Source: Dasypus novemcinctus
Lineage: Eukaryota > Chordata > Mammalia > Cingulata > Dasypodidae
DNA: 64,000 nucleotides
Reading direction: 5' to 3'
Assembly: GCF_030445035.2 (NCBI RefSeq)
Contig: NC_080683.1
Location: forward strand, 88,869,675 to 88,933,674
Shown one piece after another: positions 34,320 through 47,228 of the stretch. Under the pieces are notes generated by a model. That model was not told the origin of the DNA and made no database searches. It saw nothing but the letters and a program-made list of their open reading frames with translations. The first letter of the stretch is position 1, and each line of letters starts with the position of its first letter. The position numbers were made by a program, and so were the translations under genes.

Positions 34320-35085
34320 TGCCACAATAATGAGATACCAGGAGATGCATATTGGAATGCTAAAATGAAAAATGCTGAGCAGTCCAAGTGTTGGTGATAA
34401 TGTGGAGGAGCTGAAACTCCCATAAACTACTGCTGGGATAGAAAAAGGTACACTTTCATTAATAAACAGCTTGCCCGTCTCTTAAAAATCTAGAGAGAGA
34501 TCCGTCATATGGTCCAGCCATTCCACTCCTAGGTATTTACTTAAGAGACATGAAGACATATGTTAACACAAAGACTTGTACATAAGTACAATAACATTTA
34601 TTTTAAATAGTCACAAACTGGAAAAACCCCAAATGTCCAGAAATAGGTGAATAGATAAACAAATTTGGGTATATCTTTATGATAAAATACTACTCAGCAA
34701 TAGATATGAGTCAACGATTAATGCATGTAATGTGAGTGTATCTCAGAATAATTATGCTGTGTGAAAGAAACCAGATAAAAATAGAATTCATGCCTTAGGA
34801 TTCCATTCATATAATATTCTAGAATTTGCAAACCAGGATATAATGACAGAAAAGATATCAATGGCTGCGTGGGGATGTGGGGGGACAGAGTAAGGACAAA
34901 GGGAGGGATTGAAGGGAGATGGGAGGAAATGTGGAATGATGGATATCTCTACTATTTTGATTTTGGTGATGGTTTTATTAGTGCATATATGTGAAAACTT
35001 ATTAAAATGCATACTTTAATTTTGTGCAATATATCGTATCCAAATACGTATCAATAAACCTGTTTGAAAAGTTAAAAAAAGCAGA
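34320..35085 (+). repeat. Ancient L1 ORF2 3' fragment
   Basis: It shows landmark L1 ORF2 C-terminal phrases on the plus strand: 'gttggtgataatgtggagga', 'ccagccattccactcctagg', 'ccaaatgtccagaaatagg' and 'aatactactcagcaataga'. A 3' UTR and an A-rich end follow at about 35070-35095. No open frame survives. Confidence 0.8.
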
Positions 35086-35095
35086 AATTAAAAAA

Positions 35096-36077
35096 GATTC
35101 TTTTGATCCTATTTTGGCTTATAAGAGGATCACCATATACTTGTTTGTAAAGTTATAAAAGCAAAGTATGGATAAAGGTGGAGGTGGGGAGTGTAGATAT
35201 TATTTCCAAGTCCTTTAGAGATCCAAGTTTGTAAACATTAATGAAACAAAACTAGAAACGGTGAAGGCCCTATATGGATAATAAAATCTCAAATTGTTTT
35301 ATTAAAACCATGTCTTGCTCTTACTGATAATACTTTGGAGAAATGCCTGAGAGTGTTCTGCTTATTATTAGATAACTAAAAGCATACTTTGAGTTTCTAT
35401 TTGAGGAAAATTGTGTTTGGTGGCTGGAGGCGAGTTTGGCAATTGGATCTCTGAGGAACATTTTAAAGGTTATTTGTGATTTGATTCCTTTAATTTTCAT
35501 AAATATGGAAACAAGAGTTTATGCAGTTCACAATCCTTTCCACAGGATTGCATTTCATCAAACACTTTTTTTGTGGCATTCTTTAATGTCTTACCACCAC
35601 CTGAGCCAGACTGTGTCCTAAAGATTTGGTTGAGATAAGTAAATAATTTGATTTTCTCAAAGAATAGACTTAGGTACTTTTTTTGTAAGAAGCCCTTTAA
35701 TATACTAGCCTGCCAAAAAGTACTGCCAGCAGAAAATACTGCTCTATTTTAATTTTATTTTTTCCAATGAATTTTAGAGAGAAATTTTTTTTTCTTTCTT
35801 GTGTTTTTCCTCCTATTGTTCTGGATTCTTCTTTCAGATATGTATAAATTAATTTCTACCTATATTGGAGGAGTGAGAAGTGAAATATATCATGTCAAAG
35901 GTGATGATTTCATCCATCGCATGTTGAAAACAGCCTTGGAAAATATCAAATGCCATTATTGACTCCAGCAGCAAGGACTCTATGGCTTTACTCCTTGTTC
36001 CATCCTCCTTCATCACTGTATCTGAGATTTTCTCAATTTCTCAAATCTGAGATTTCTCAATTAATCAGTCAAAACTG
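35096..36077. other. AT-rich DNA, no gene seen
   Basis: No repeat or gene is recognised with confidence. T-rich runs lie at 35680-35800. Confidence 0.45.
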
Positions 36078-36718
36078 TGTGATGCAAAATACCAGAAATT
36101 GGTTGGCTTTTATAAAGGGTATTTATTTGGGATAGAAGCTTATACTTACCAGGCCATAAAGCATAAGTTACTTCCTTCACCAAAGTGTGTTGCCAAGTGT
36201 TGGAGCAAAATGGCTTCTGACATCTGCAAGGGTTCAGGTTTCCTCTTCCTCTTAAGCTTTTGTGGTCCCAGCTTCTTCCAATGTCAGTTGTAGGCTGGGA
36301 TACGTCTCATCTCTCTCTGAGGCTTGTTTCTCTCTGGGCTCAGCTGCCCTGCTCTCTCCATAAGGCCAGCTGTAGACTATCAGGCTAATGGCTCATCTCT
36401 CTTCCCACGGCCTCTGCAGTGTCTAATGGAGCCTTCTCTCCTTCCTCAAGCATCTGCTTCTCTGTGTGTTTACTGCCTGGAGCTCCTCCAATATAAAAAA
36501 CTCCAAATAATTCCTCTTCCATATTGTTTTTGCTGTGAGTCCCCATTCCCTTGGTATCCTACTGACATGTCCCAATCAAAGCCTTAATCATTATTTAATC
36601 AAGTAAACGTGAAACCTCTGAATCCAGTACAATTTAATATGGCCAGAGGAACAGACCAGTTTACAAACACAATTAAATATCTGTTTTTGGAATTCATGAA
36701 CAATGCCAAACTGCTACA
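36078..36718 (-). repeat. LTR-like interspersed repeat, copy 2
   Basis: This second copy matches 1038-1712 along its length with local differences. Shared blocks include the 'gatgcaaaataccag' start, 'gcataagt.acttcc', 'tgtagactat' and 'aaactgctaca' at the end. No long flanking duplication is visible here, in contrast to copy 1. Confidence 0.7.
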
Positions 36719-37914
36719 GGAGCCCATATAGAAAAGTAATGGTGAAATCAGAGTCATGGAGTCAGATTGGGAACAATGGACACTATTTTCCCAGGAGGTT
36801 GGTTTGATAGATCCCACAGTTACACAATTTTCACTGGTTTGTACTTTTATCCTAGGAGATTTTACCCCCCACTAATATTTTTTTTTAATGACATAATTCC
36901 CTTCAAAGTAGAGAATGAGCAGGGAGTCAGTAACCATCAGTCTAAGTCAATTTCACAGTCTTAAACTAGCTCAGTGGCTGGGTAAATCTCTTGTTTAAAC
37001 CAGTTTAATACTCAATGGGAGGAAATTTGGCATCTCATCTCATACCCTGAAGCAGTCATACAGTTTCCTAAATTACCCTGTAATCTGTACAAATAGGGAG
37101 GTGTCTGCAGATGGAATTTTCAAGGAAAAAGAAATTCCTTCATATACAAAATCAGCTTCATAAAATTATTATGTTAAGGAGCTCTTTGTCACAATTTCAT
37201 TGTCTCAAAAATAATTATGCTCCTGCTTCCCTAAAAGACTATAAAACACATAAACAGGGTAAGCAGCTTAACTCTAAGTCTTCCAAAGTACCAGCTCATA
37301 GACTGTTATTAATTCATTCTGAGTATCTGTCAGGAGGAAGGTGTAAGTAGACAGCTGGGAATAATGCAATGACGTGAATGAAATAAACAAAGAATTGGAA
37401 GAGACTGAAGAAAGGACTTACATGGCTTCTTGGAGCACTATAATAAAGCAAGTCTCCCCACTTTAGCACTGGGCTTGTCACCTTGTCCCTTTGTAGTGTT
37501 GGAGCCAGTGTCATTGTAACACAAGAAAGTTTTTTCATAAAGAGATTTCTCCCATGTGTAAGGTGCTAGAAAATAACTTAGACTTGTGTTTTATAACTTA
37601 CAAAACCCATAATTAAAAGAATTTATACTGTTGTCCTAAAACCTTGGTACTAGGCTGAGGCAGAGGCGATATTCTTCCTAGTTTGCACTGGAAGAATTTG
37701 TGAGGTGGTAAGCCTGCTTACAGGCATGTGGTTGGAGAATGGAAGGTCATAAACTTGAGTCTCTGTTCTCTGACCCTAATCCAAGGAATTCTATTAGCTG
37801 TTTGGTTTAACATTATATCATCCTTGAGAAATAGATTCACTTCTAGAATATATTATGGCAACCTGTTATTGAGTAATGGATGCTTATATTAAGAAGAGGT
37901 TTAGCATGATAGTA
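36719..37914. other. Unique DNA, no gene seen
   Basis: No gene is recognised. A weak MIR-like piece follows at about 37915-38000 ('catagctgtgtgatgttagg'), just before the zinc-finger remnants. Confidence 0.4.
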
Positions 37915-38000
37915 AGGTGAATGGATTCTATCAAACATAGCTGTGTGATGTTAGGCAATAATCTTAACCACTCCATTTATAGTATTTTCTCATAGACTTT

Positions 38001-38625
38001 ATTCAATGTTCTACCCATAAATGACATAAGTATTCACACTGAAGAGAGACCATATAAGTGCTGTCTATGTGGAAAAGGCTTCAGTAGATATTTTCACCTT
38101 AAAAATCTTGAGAGAGTTTACAATGCCAGAAACCCTATGAATTTCATCTATGTGAGAAAGCCTTCAGTACATTTGTAACCATAAAGAACATGAGCGAATT
38201 CACTCTGGAGAGAAATAATTTCATTTTCATCTATGTGGGAAAGCCTACAGTGCAGCTTTTTACATTAAACAAGAAGAGAGGATTCATACTGAAGAGAAAC
38301 CTTAAGACTGTCATCTCTGTGGCCAAGCCATCACTCATTGTTCTGGCCTTAGATGACATGAAAGGATTGGAGAGAAAACATATTAACATCTTTCATGTGG
38401 GAAAACCTTTTGTACATGTTTCAAACTTAAAGAAAATGAGAGAATTCACATTGGTAAGAAACCACATCAATGTCCTTGGTGTGGGAAAGGCTTTCTGTCC
38501 TTAAACATCATGAGAGAACACACACTATTGAGAAACCCTATGAATACACTTATTGTTCTTTCCTTGCATATCATGAAAGAACTCACACTAGAGAGAGACT
38601 CTGTAAATATCTTCTCTATTGGGAA
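38001..38625 (+). pseudogene. C2H2 zinc-finger pseudogene fragment
   Basis: About seven degenerate fingers are readable across several frames on the plus strand: 'tgctgtctatgtggaaaagg' (38059), repeated 'catctatgtgggaaagcc' blocks, and 'cattca.ctggagagaaa'-type linkers. Cys or His ligands are missing in most units, and stops and frameshifts are frequent. I see no KRAB box. It ends abruptly where an L1 fragment begins. The parent gene cannot be assigned. Confidence 0.8.
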
Positions 38626-38875
38626 GGTAAAAAAGCAGGCTACTCAATGGGACAAAATATTTGGAAACCACATATCCAATAACAGTTTGATTTCCTTGCT
38701 ATATAAAGAGATCTTACAACACAATGATAAAAAGGAAAGCAATCCAATTAAAAATGGACAAAAGACTTAAATAGACATCTTCCAAGGAATAAATACAAAT
38801 GGCAAAAAAACACATGAGAAAATGTTCAATATCACTACTTAGTAGGGAATGCAATTCAAAACTACAATGGGTTTG
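38626..38875 (+). mobile_element. L1 ORF2 C-terminal fragment
   Basis: 'caggctactcaatgggacaa', 'atatttggaaaccacatatc' and 'caaatggcaaaaaaacac' line up with the L1-2 ORF2 sequence at about 28430-28660. The piece stops at 'aaaactacaatggg', and L1 5'-UTR-like sequence follows. Confidence 0.75.
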
Positions 38876-39757
38876 GAGTTCTGGGAAGGTGGTGTTAGAG
38901 TAGGCAGGTAGGACTCAACTGTCTTACAAAAATAAAGAAAGGGTCAAAAACTGTCTGAGGGACCTGCTTTGGTGGTCACCAGTCCAGGAAAGTGTGACAC
39001 AACTCCCAGGAGGGTGAGGGACAGAGAATCAAAGAACATGAAATAACAAGTGTGAGTTCCTAACCCCCACAGCAGCTGGGAAAGGCTCCCAACCTCCACC
39101 CTCAAGATTTTAAGCTGGGATAAAACCCCTGGCTCATTGATAGGGGAACAGACAACTTCCTTGTCAGCTGCTACAAAGGAAAGGGGAGGGTGAGTAGGGG
39201 ATTTCCCTTCAGTGAATTCTTCCAGCAGAGACTGCTTTGAATCTCAGCCCTGGTCAGACAAAAACACAGGAAAAAAGAAACTGAAAGAAAACACCTCAGT
39301 GGAAAGGTGCACAAATGAGTGCAAACTACTAATCTGTCTGGAAATTGCACAGAGGAAAACTACTTTTAGATCTCTCTTATTCTGAACTCCTGGGTTTAAA
39401 TCTGGCCCCATTAGTGAGGCCATTATCACAATCTGGCCACATTAGTCCCTGGCCAGATTGTGATAATTTAAGCTGGGAAATTTAAAGACTTAGAATAAGT
39501 TGAACCAAATATCAAAGAAGAGCTGTGAAAAAAAAATAGACAAAAGTGAGAAATTGGCCATCAGAGTAAATTCACCAACATATTCAAATGCCTAGGCATC
39601 AGCAAAAAATTACAAGCCATACTAGAAAACAGGAAGAGATGGCCCAGCCAAAGGAAGAAACCAAATATCCTGGAGAGATACAGGATTTAAGATTGATAAT
39701 CAATGATAATCATATAAATCTCCTAAGTCAATTCAAAGAATTGAAAGAAAATATGAT
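38876..39757 (+). mobile_element. L1-3, 5' UTR and start of ORF1
   Basis: A GC-moderate leader is followed by an ORF1 N-terminus at 39588-39757: basic start, 'EEMAQPKEETKYPGEI', then the start of the coiled coil. Reading is cut by an L1 3'-UTR insertion at about 39757. The coiled coil resumes at 42160. Confidence 0.75.
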
Positions 39758-42101
39758 CTGGGTCATGCTTTTATGGAATATGAAAGTGTTCCTCTTGTCA
39801 TAGTGTGTTATCTCAGTGGGTGGAAACCACACAATAAACAAGAATATGTTAAACTCCCATCCTGGGGAGTCCTGCAATGTTCTCAGAAGGGCAAGAATCT
39901 CTCAAGAATATAGGCAGTGACTAATAAAAGGAAACAGACCAATATGTTGAGCCCTTAATAGTAATGCATGTAGTTATGAACCTTATTTTTTTAAAAATTG
40001 AAACATAGTGGTTACATAGGTTCTGAGGAGAAGGGAAAGGAAAAATAAAATAGATGGAACATAGGACATTTTTAGGGCATTGGAATCCTTATATATAATC
40101 TTGCAATGATGAATATATTGTCAAAACCTATAAAACCATATGGTGCAAAATGTAATGTATAATGTAAACCATTCACCATTGTTAGTAGCAATATTTCAAT
40201 ATTTGTTCATCAACTGCAATCATACTCATGTAAGATGTTATCAATAGGGGAAAATGTGAGAAAGGGTGGGGGTGGAGTATAGAGGAATCTCCTATATTTT
40301 CTATGTGATTTTTCTATAGCTTCTTTGCAAAAAAAAGCAAAAAAAAATTAAGATGCTGGAGGACTATACAGAAGAAATTGTCACTGTTCATATAAAATAA
40401 CATATCTTATGGTGATGAAAGACACAATGACAATTTCTTTTTTCTTTTAATTTATCTTTTTATTTTTATAATTATTATTATTTTACTTATTATTTCTATT
40501 CATTAATTTTTTGGTTCTGTTTTTGGGGAGGTTTTGGATTGCAGAAGGGTCAACTGTAGGATAGGATGATCACTGATGAGGGCTATCAGTGATGGAGGAT
40601 GAGTGAAGAGGGGGCACCTGGGGCATCCTTTTATGGAATTTGAATATGTTCAAGTGGTCATGTGGTGTTGTCTCAGTGGGTGGAGACCCACACAATAACA
40701 ATAACTGCTGCATTCTCTAATTGAGCAGCAAGAATCCCTAGAGTACATGTGCAGTACCTGGCAAAAGTGAACAGACTAAAATGCCAGGGCCTTGACATTG
40801 ATGGTTGTACTTATCTAACTTTGTTCTTGTGAAACTGAAACTTATTATCATATATTGCCTAAGATTTACCTCTTGAAAGCCTCCTTCTTGCTCAAATGTG
40901 ACCTCTCTCTAAGCCAAACTCAGCATAACAAGCTCACTATCTTTCCCCTGGCATGGGACATGACTTCTGAGTATGAGCTTCCCTTGCACTGAGGGATTAT
41001 TACCAAGAGCTGACTAGGGATGCATTTGGAAAAAGAACTTGACCAAAAGGGGGAAATATAAATACAAATGAGTTCTTACTGTTAAGAGATTTCAAAGTGA
41101 GTCTGGGAGTCATTCCAGAGGTTACACTTATTCATGGTTTAGGAGGAACTCATTGACTGCCACAGTAAACAGTGCCTCAAGCAGGGATGCTCCTGAGGGC
41201 TCTAGAGACATATAGAAACTATAGGCAGGTCAGACAATCTCAGGAATTTGACACCTTGTCAGTGGGCCTTACCTTGGAATATACATTCCCCAGTGTAACA
41301 GAGTTGAACTCATTTATAATTTCCTTATATATTGTTCTTCTGCCACTTTTATTGGAACCTATAATTTGTACTATATTCATTAAATATATGTCCCAGAGAC
41401 TTAAATCTTCAGTCTGTTCATATGCTGGTTGAGTCCTAAATTGCAGCAGAGATGCAAGACCTATACTCCAGTTCATCTTTCTCACCCAGGACAACTAACT
41501 AAAGGATAATGATGGACAACACCCATCTCCCCAAAACAGAGAGTAGTTACAACTGCAGGCAAGACAGTTCCATCCATCTGCCCCATGGGATCTAAGCCCC
41601 CTCTTTATAAGAAACAAAGTGGGCATTATTATTCTAAAATCTTCAGGATGAAGGAATGAAGAAACCTAAGGGGAGACTGCAAACGTGGACTAAAGTAGAC
41701 TTATTATTATTTTAGCAATGCAAAAATTTGTAACATTGATATAAAGAATCACTGGAGGTTCTGAGGGGAGGGAGAGGGAAGAACAGGTGTAACAAAGGGG
41801 CATTACTGGGACAATGGAATTGTTCTGAATAACATTGCAATGACAGATAAAGGTCATTATACATTTTGTCAAAACATATAAAAATGTGCAGTGCAAACTG
41901 TAAATTATAGTGTAAACTATAGACCATGGTTAATAACAATATGAGTTCATAAATTGTAACAAATGTACCACATTAATGAAAGATGTTGTTAATGGGGAAA
42001 AGTTTAGGAGGGGAAGGCAGTGAGGTAAATGGAGTCCCCCTATATTTTCTATGTATCATTTATGTAATGTAAGCTTCTTAAAAATAGTATAATATGTAGA
42101 T

Positions 42102-42102
<1 letters not shown>
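39758..42102 (+). mobile_element. 3'-UTR-only L1 insertion (modules A and B) inside L1-3 ORF1
   Basis: It carries no ORF. 39758-40350 corresponds to part of module A of L1-2 and 40351-42102 to module B, in the same order and meeting at an A-rich junction ('gcaaaaaaaaattaagatgc'). Shared phrases within it ('cttttatggaatttgaatatg' at about 40628 and its relative at 39769, and 'gttatctcagtgggtgga') show that A and B are themselves related. It inserted as a 5'-truncated L1 into L1-3, which resumes after the GATA array. Confidence 0.7.

Positions 42103-42158
<56 letters not shown>
42103..42158. repeat. (GATA)n microsatellite
   Basis: About 14 nearly uninterrupted GATA units sit exactly at the 3' end of the L1 3'-UTR insertion, where a poly(A) tail would be expected. 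It probably grew from the tail or the insertion junction. Confidence 0.95.
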
Positions 42159-42159
42159 G

Positions 42160-45100
42160 ATATTAGGAAGACACTGGGTGGGAATAAAGAACAATTTGAA
42201 AGCATGCAAAGAAAAGCAACAGAGCTTATGGGATTGAAAGATGGTATGGATGAGACTAAAAATACATTAGAGGCACATAAGAGCAGATTTGAATTGCTCA
42301 AAAACAAAATTAATGATTTTGAAGACAGAAAATCCAAACTAGAAAAGACAGGCAAGCAGAAAGAGAATGGAAAAAATGGAACAGGGTCTTGGGGAACTGA
42401 ACGATAACATGAAATGCACAAGCATATATATCAGTGTCCCAGGAGAACAGAATGGAAAATGGGGAGAAAGAATATTTGAAAAAATAATGACCAAAAACTT
42501 TCCAACCTTTATGAAAGACGTAAATATCAATATCCAAGAAGAACAATACATCCCAAACAGAATAAATCCAAATAGACCTACCCTGAGACACCTACTATTC
42601 AGAATGACAAATAGCAAAGCATCACATGCAGGAAACCTCAATAAGATTAAGTTTCTGATCTTTCATCAGAAACCATGGAGAAGAGAAGGAAATAGTATGA
42701 TGTATTTAAGGTACTGAAAGAGAAAAACTGCCAACCAAGAATTCTGTAACTGCCAAAACTGTCCTTCACAGTTAAGGGTGAGTTCAAAGTCTTCAATGAC
42801 AAATAAAAACTGATAGAATATGTTACCAAAAGAACAGAATTATAAGATATAGTAAAGGGAGTGCTGCAGCCTGAAAGGAAAAAAAGAAGGGCAAGAGACT
42901 TGGAGAAGGGTGTAGAAATGAAGATTATTAAGAAGGGTAAATTAAAGGTAAAAAGAAATACAATAATAAGATATGAAAACAGAAAGTCAAGGGGCAAAAT
43001 GGATGATGTAAGTAATGGCTTTACAGTAAAAATATTGAGTGTTAATGGCTTGAATGCCCCAATCAAAAGACATGGACTGATAGAATGGATTAAAATAATA
43101 TGAGCTACCTATATGCTGTCTACAAAAGGCTTACTTCAAATGTAAGGACACAACCAGGCTAAAAGCAAAAAGTTGGAAAAAGATTTTCCATGTAAATAGT
43201 AACAACAACAACAACAACAACAAAACATCTGGAGCAGTGATATTAATACTGGAAAAAATGGATTTTAAATGAAACACTCTTATAAGGAATGGAGAACATC
43301 ACTGTGTTAATAAAAGGGGCAATTCACCGAGAAGAAATAACTATACTAAATATTTATGCACCTAACCTGAATGCCCCAAGATACATGCGGCACACATTGG
43401 AAAAACTGAACAGAAAATTAGATATCTTTACAATAATAGTTGGAGACATCAGTGCACCACCTCAGTATTGGATAGAATATCTGGGCAGAGGATAAAGAAA
43501 GGAACAAAGAGCTTGAGTAATATGGTAAATGAATTAGAACTAACAGACATCTATAGAGCATTGCACCCTAAAACAGAAGTATATACATTCTTTTCAAGTG
43601 CTCATAGATCCTTCTCCAGGGTAGACCATATGTTGGGTCAGAAGACAAGACTTAGTAAATTTAAAAAGATTGAAATTATACAGAGCACTTCCTCTAATCT
43701 TAATGGAATTAAGCTGAAAATCAAGAATGGATGGAAAAAGGGAAAATTCATAACCATATGGAGATTAAACAACACACTCTTAAATAATCAGTGGGTTAAA
43801 GAAGAAATTGCAAGGGAATTCAGCAAATTTGTTGAGATGAATGAAAATAAGAACACAACATATCAAAACCTATGGGATACCACAAAGACAGTGACTTGAG
43901 GGAAATTTATAGCCCTTTATGCTTACTTTTAAAAGGAAGAAAGAGCTAAAATTGAAGATATAAACGCATGCCTGGAGGAACTGGAAGAAGAACAGCAAAG
44001 CAAACTAATACCAAACAAAGCCAAAGGAAAGAAATAGTAAAGATTAGTGCAGAAATAAATGAAACCAAGAACAACAAAAGCAAAAGAGAGAACTGACAAA
44101 ACCAAAATCTACTTATTTGAGAAGGTCAACAAAATTGACAAATACTTAGCTACACTGACAAAGAAAAAAAGAAGACACAAATAAATAAAATCAGAAATGA
44201 GAGGGGGACATTACCTCTAACCCCATAATAATAAAGGTCATAAGAGGATACTATCAACAAGTTGTATGCCAAAAAACTAGACAATGTAGACAAGATGGAC
44301 AAATTCCTAGAAACACATGAACCACCTACACCCTAGAAGAAATGGAAGACTTCAATAAACCAATCACTTGTAAAGAGATTGAAGCAGTCATCAAAAACCT
44401 TCCAAAGATGAAAATCCAGGACCAGATGGCTTCAAAGGTGCATTTTTGCCAATCATTCAAAGATGATCTAATACCAATTTTGCTGAAGCTCTTCCAAAAA
44501 TTTGAATTGGAAAGAAAGCTACCAAATTCATTCTATGAAGACCAAGATCATCTGAATACCAAAACCAGATAAAGACACTACCAAAAAAAAAAAAAAAAAA
44601 ACAAACACAAAAATTATAGACCAATATCCCTAATGAATATATTAATAGTTGCAGAAATCTTCAAAAATATACTTGCAAACCAAATCCAAAATTACATTAA
44701 AAGAATTGTACACCACAATCAAGTGGATTTTATCCCAGATATGCAAGAAGGGTTCAATACAAGAAAATCAAATAGTGCAGTAAACTATATCAATAAATCG
44801 AAGAAGAAAAATCCCATGATCCTATGATTGATGCAGGAAAGACTTTTTAACAGATTACAGCACCTGTTCTTGATAAAAACACTATAAAGTTAGAAATAGA
44901 TGGAAGTTTTCTCAATATGGTAAAATGCATGTATGAAAATCTTACAGCTAGCATTGTACTCAATGGTGCAAAGCTGAAAGCTTTCTTGCTGAGATCAGGA
45001 ACAAGACAAGGATGCCACAGTCACTAATATTACTTAATATTGTGTTAGAAGTTCTAACTAGAGCAGTTAGGTTAGCTAAAGAAAAAAAAGACACCTAAAT

Positions 45101-45690
45101 ATGATAGAAGAAGTAAAACTTTCACTATTCACTGATCATATGATCATATATCTAGAAAATCCTGGAAATTCCACAAAACGCTACTAGAACTAATAGACTA
45201 GTTCAGCAAAGTGGCAGGACACAAGATTAATATGCAAAAACCAATAGCGTTTCTATACACGACCGATGGTGAGGAAATCAGGAAAAAATTCCATTTATAA
45301 TAGTGACTAAAAGAATTAGATACTTAGGAATAATCTTAACCAAGGACATAAAGTACTTGTATTCAGAAAACTACAAAATATTGCTAAAAGAAACTGAGTA
45401 AATAAATGGAAGGACATTCCATGTTCATGGACTGGAAGTCTAAATATTGTTGAGATGTCAATTCTACCCAAACTGTTTCACAGATTCAATGCAATCCCAA
45501 TAAAAGCTCCAACAGCCTTTTTGCAGAAGTGGAAAAGCCCATTATCAAATTTATTTGGAAGGGTAAGGGGCCCCAAATAGCCAAAAATGTCTTAAAATAG
45601 TAGAACAAAGTTGGAGGCCTCTCACTTCATGACTTTAAAGTATATCACTAGATACAGTGGTAAAAACAGAGTAATAGACAGATTGACCAA
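42160..45690 (+). mobile_element. L1-3, rest of ORF1 and ORF2 (3' truncated)
   Basis: ORF1 resumes with 'KTLGGNKEQFES'-like sequence at about 42170. Pieces at 42204-42407 and 42367-42717 cover the coiled coil and the RNA-binding domain. ORF2 begins near 43020 ('ILSVNGLNAPIKRHG') and includes endonuclease pieces at 43289-43899 ('LNIYAPNLNAPRYMRHTLEK', 'FSRVDHMLGQKT') and RT pieces at 44342-44827. The similarity stops near 45690, before the ORF2 C-terminus, with no poly(A). An (AAC)n run lies at 43201-43224. Broken throughout. Confidence 0.85.
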
Positions 45691-47228
45691 AGGAACAAAA
45701 ACAAGAACTCATGGACAAAAGAGGTTGCCAACAAGCACGGGAGATCAAAGCTAACTGTGAAAATCTACCCCACTACAGCTGCTGCATTCTAAAAAATGCA
45801 AAATGTGCTTTGAGAAAACTTTTCATTCCCTTGTAGGGTTCTTACACTTCTGACAGTGTTCAATATAAATTCCTCCATCCCCCACCTTCTTACTAACTAG
45901 CATGTGTGAAAGTGGATTCTTTTTTTAGTCAGGAAGCTATGGAAACAAGCATAATCCCTGATTTAATCTTAACTTGTGAAAGCATAAAAATTAAAAATTA
46001 TTCTAAAAATCAGATAAAATTTATCATGCATACGTTATTCATTGTGATATTCAGATATTATAGAAAAGTGCCATCAAATATTTACAACTCTTGAAAAAGA
46101 AGACTTTTCCTTCTGAATTCAGCTTAACCAACAGTAATAGAGAATCTAGGAATTAAACTGAGTTTTTCTGGGAAAGAAACATTTCTCCAGGAAGACAGAA
46201 GCTTAATAGCAGAGTGTCAGCCTGTGTTCAAGCCACAATCAGAGCTAGGTGAAAAAGGTAAAACTACCACAAAATGATGCTTTTTAAAATCATTTTTAAA
46301 TATCCTTTGAGGGTTTCTTAGGTTCTAGACAGAGAGCAAGCTGGTTTAGCATCAACACTGAAGTTAAATAACTTAAATGGGAAAAAGTGACAAGAATCTC
46401 ACCAGTAGTGGGAAAGGGAGGGCAATGCTCCACATTAATACCATTTTATGAATTGTATCTGAGATATCAGAGGTCATGCAAGGAGTTGACCAGAGGTGTC
46501 ATTAGGGTCTTTTTGTTGCAAAGGACCTAATATTCGCTGTTTCCTCATAAAGCGTTGCATGAGTGGTTGGGCAATGGTGCTCAGATAACTGCCCTGCAGA
46601 TCTGAGAAAGACATTCCAGTCCTTCTGGGCAACTGCAACGTCTTCCTTTTCCCAACTAAATGTCTACGGGAAGTCAATTTTTCTCACATACTTCAAGCTA
46701 AACAAAAGATTGCAAAAGATTGAGTAGAAGCGCATATGAGAATCCAGTTGTCCTCTCTTCAGATAGAATGAGAGCTTTACAAACAGGTAAAACAATGGAA
46801 CTCTTCTCTCTAACTGATTTTGTTTTAGAAAATAAAGTGATTTTTCAGTAAAATCTATGTTATTTACACTGATACATGATGTCTTTATTATTGAAATGAT
46901 TTATTAAATAAATATTTCAAGGCTTCACTTTAATTTTTAATATGGAAAGAGAGAGAGGATTCACATACAAAGAAGTATAGTGGTGCTCAATTTAAGAATG
47001 AAATGGATCTTGATATTAAAATAAAAACTTCTGCCCGAGAAATTGAAGTCATGGAAATGGATACAGCCACTGGATGAATACACAGTAAAAGCTTTGTCAT
47101 TGCAGCAGCAGCCCTGGCCCAAGCCTCAAGAGATGAGAACTAGAAGGTTAGGGGAAGGGTTTATTCTTGGCTCCCTCAGCGACAGGAATTCTCAGACCTG
47201 CCAAATCCCTCCCACTTCATTAATATAG
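45691..47228. other. Unique DNA with one small unexplained frame
   Basis: No repeat is recognised. On the minus strand 46474-46677 encodes 67 residues with a balanced composition ('RTGMSFSDLQGSYLSTIAQP') unlike the AT-rich chance frames nearby. I find no clear splice acceptor or promoter, and I do not recognise the protein. Confidence 0.35.
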
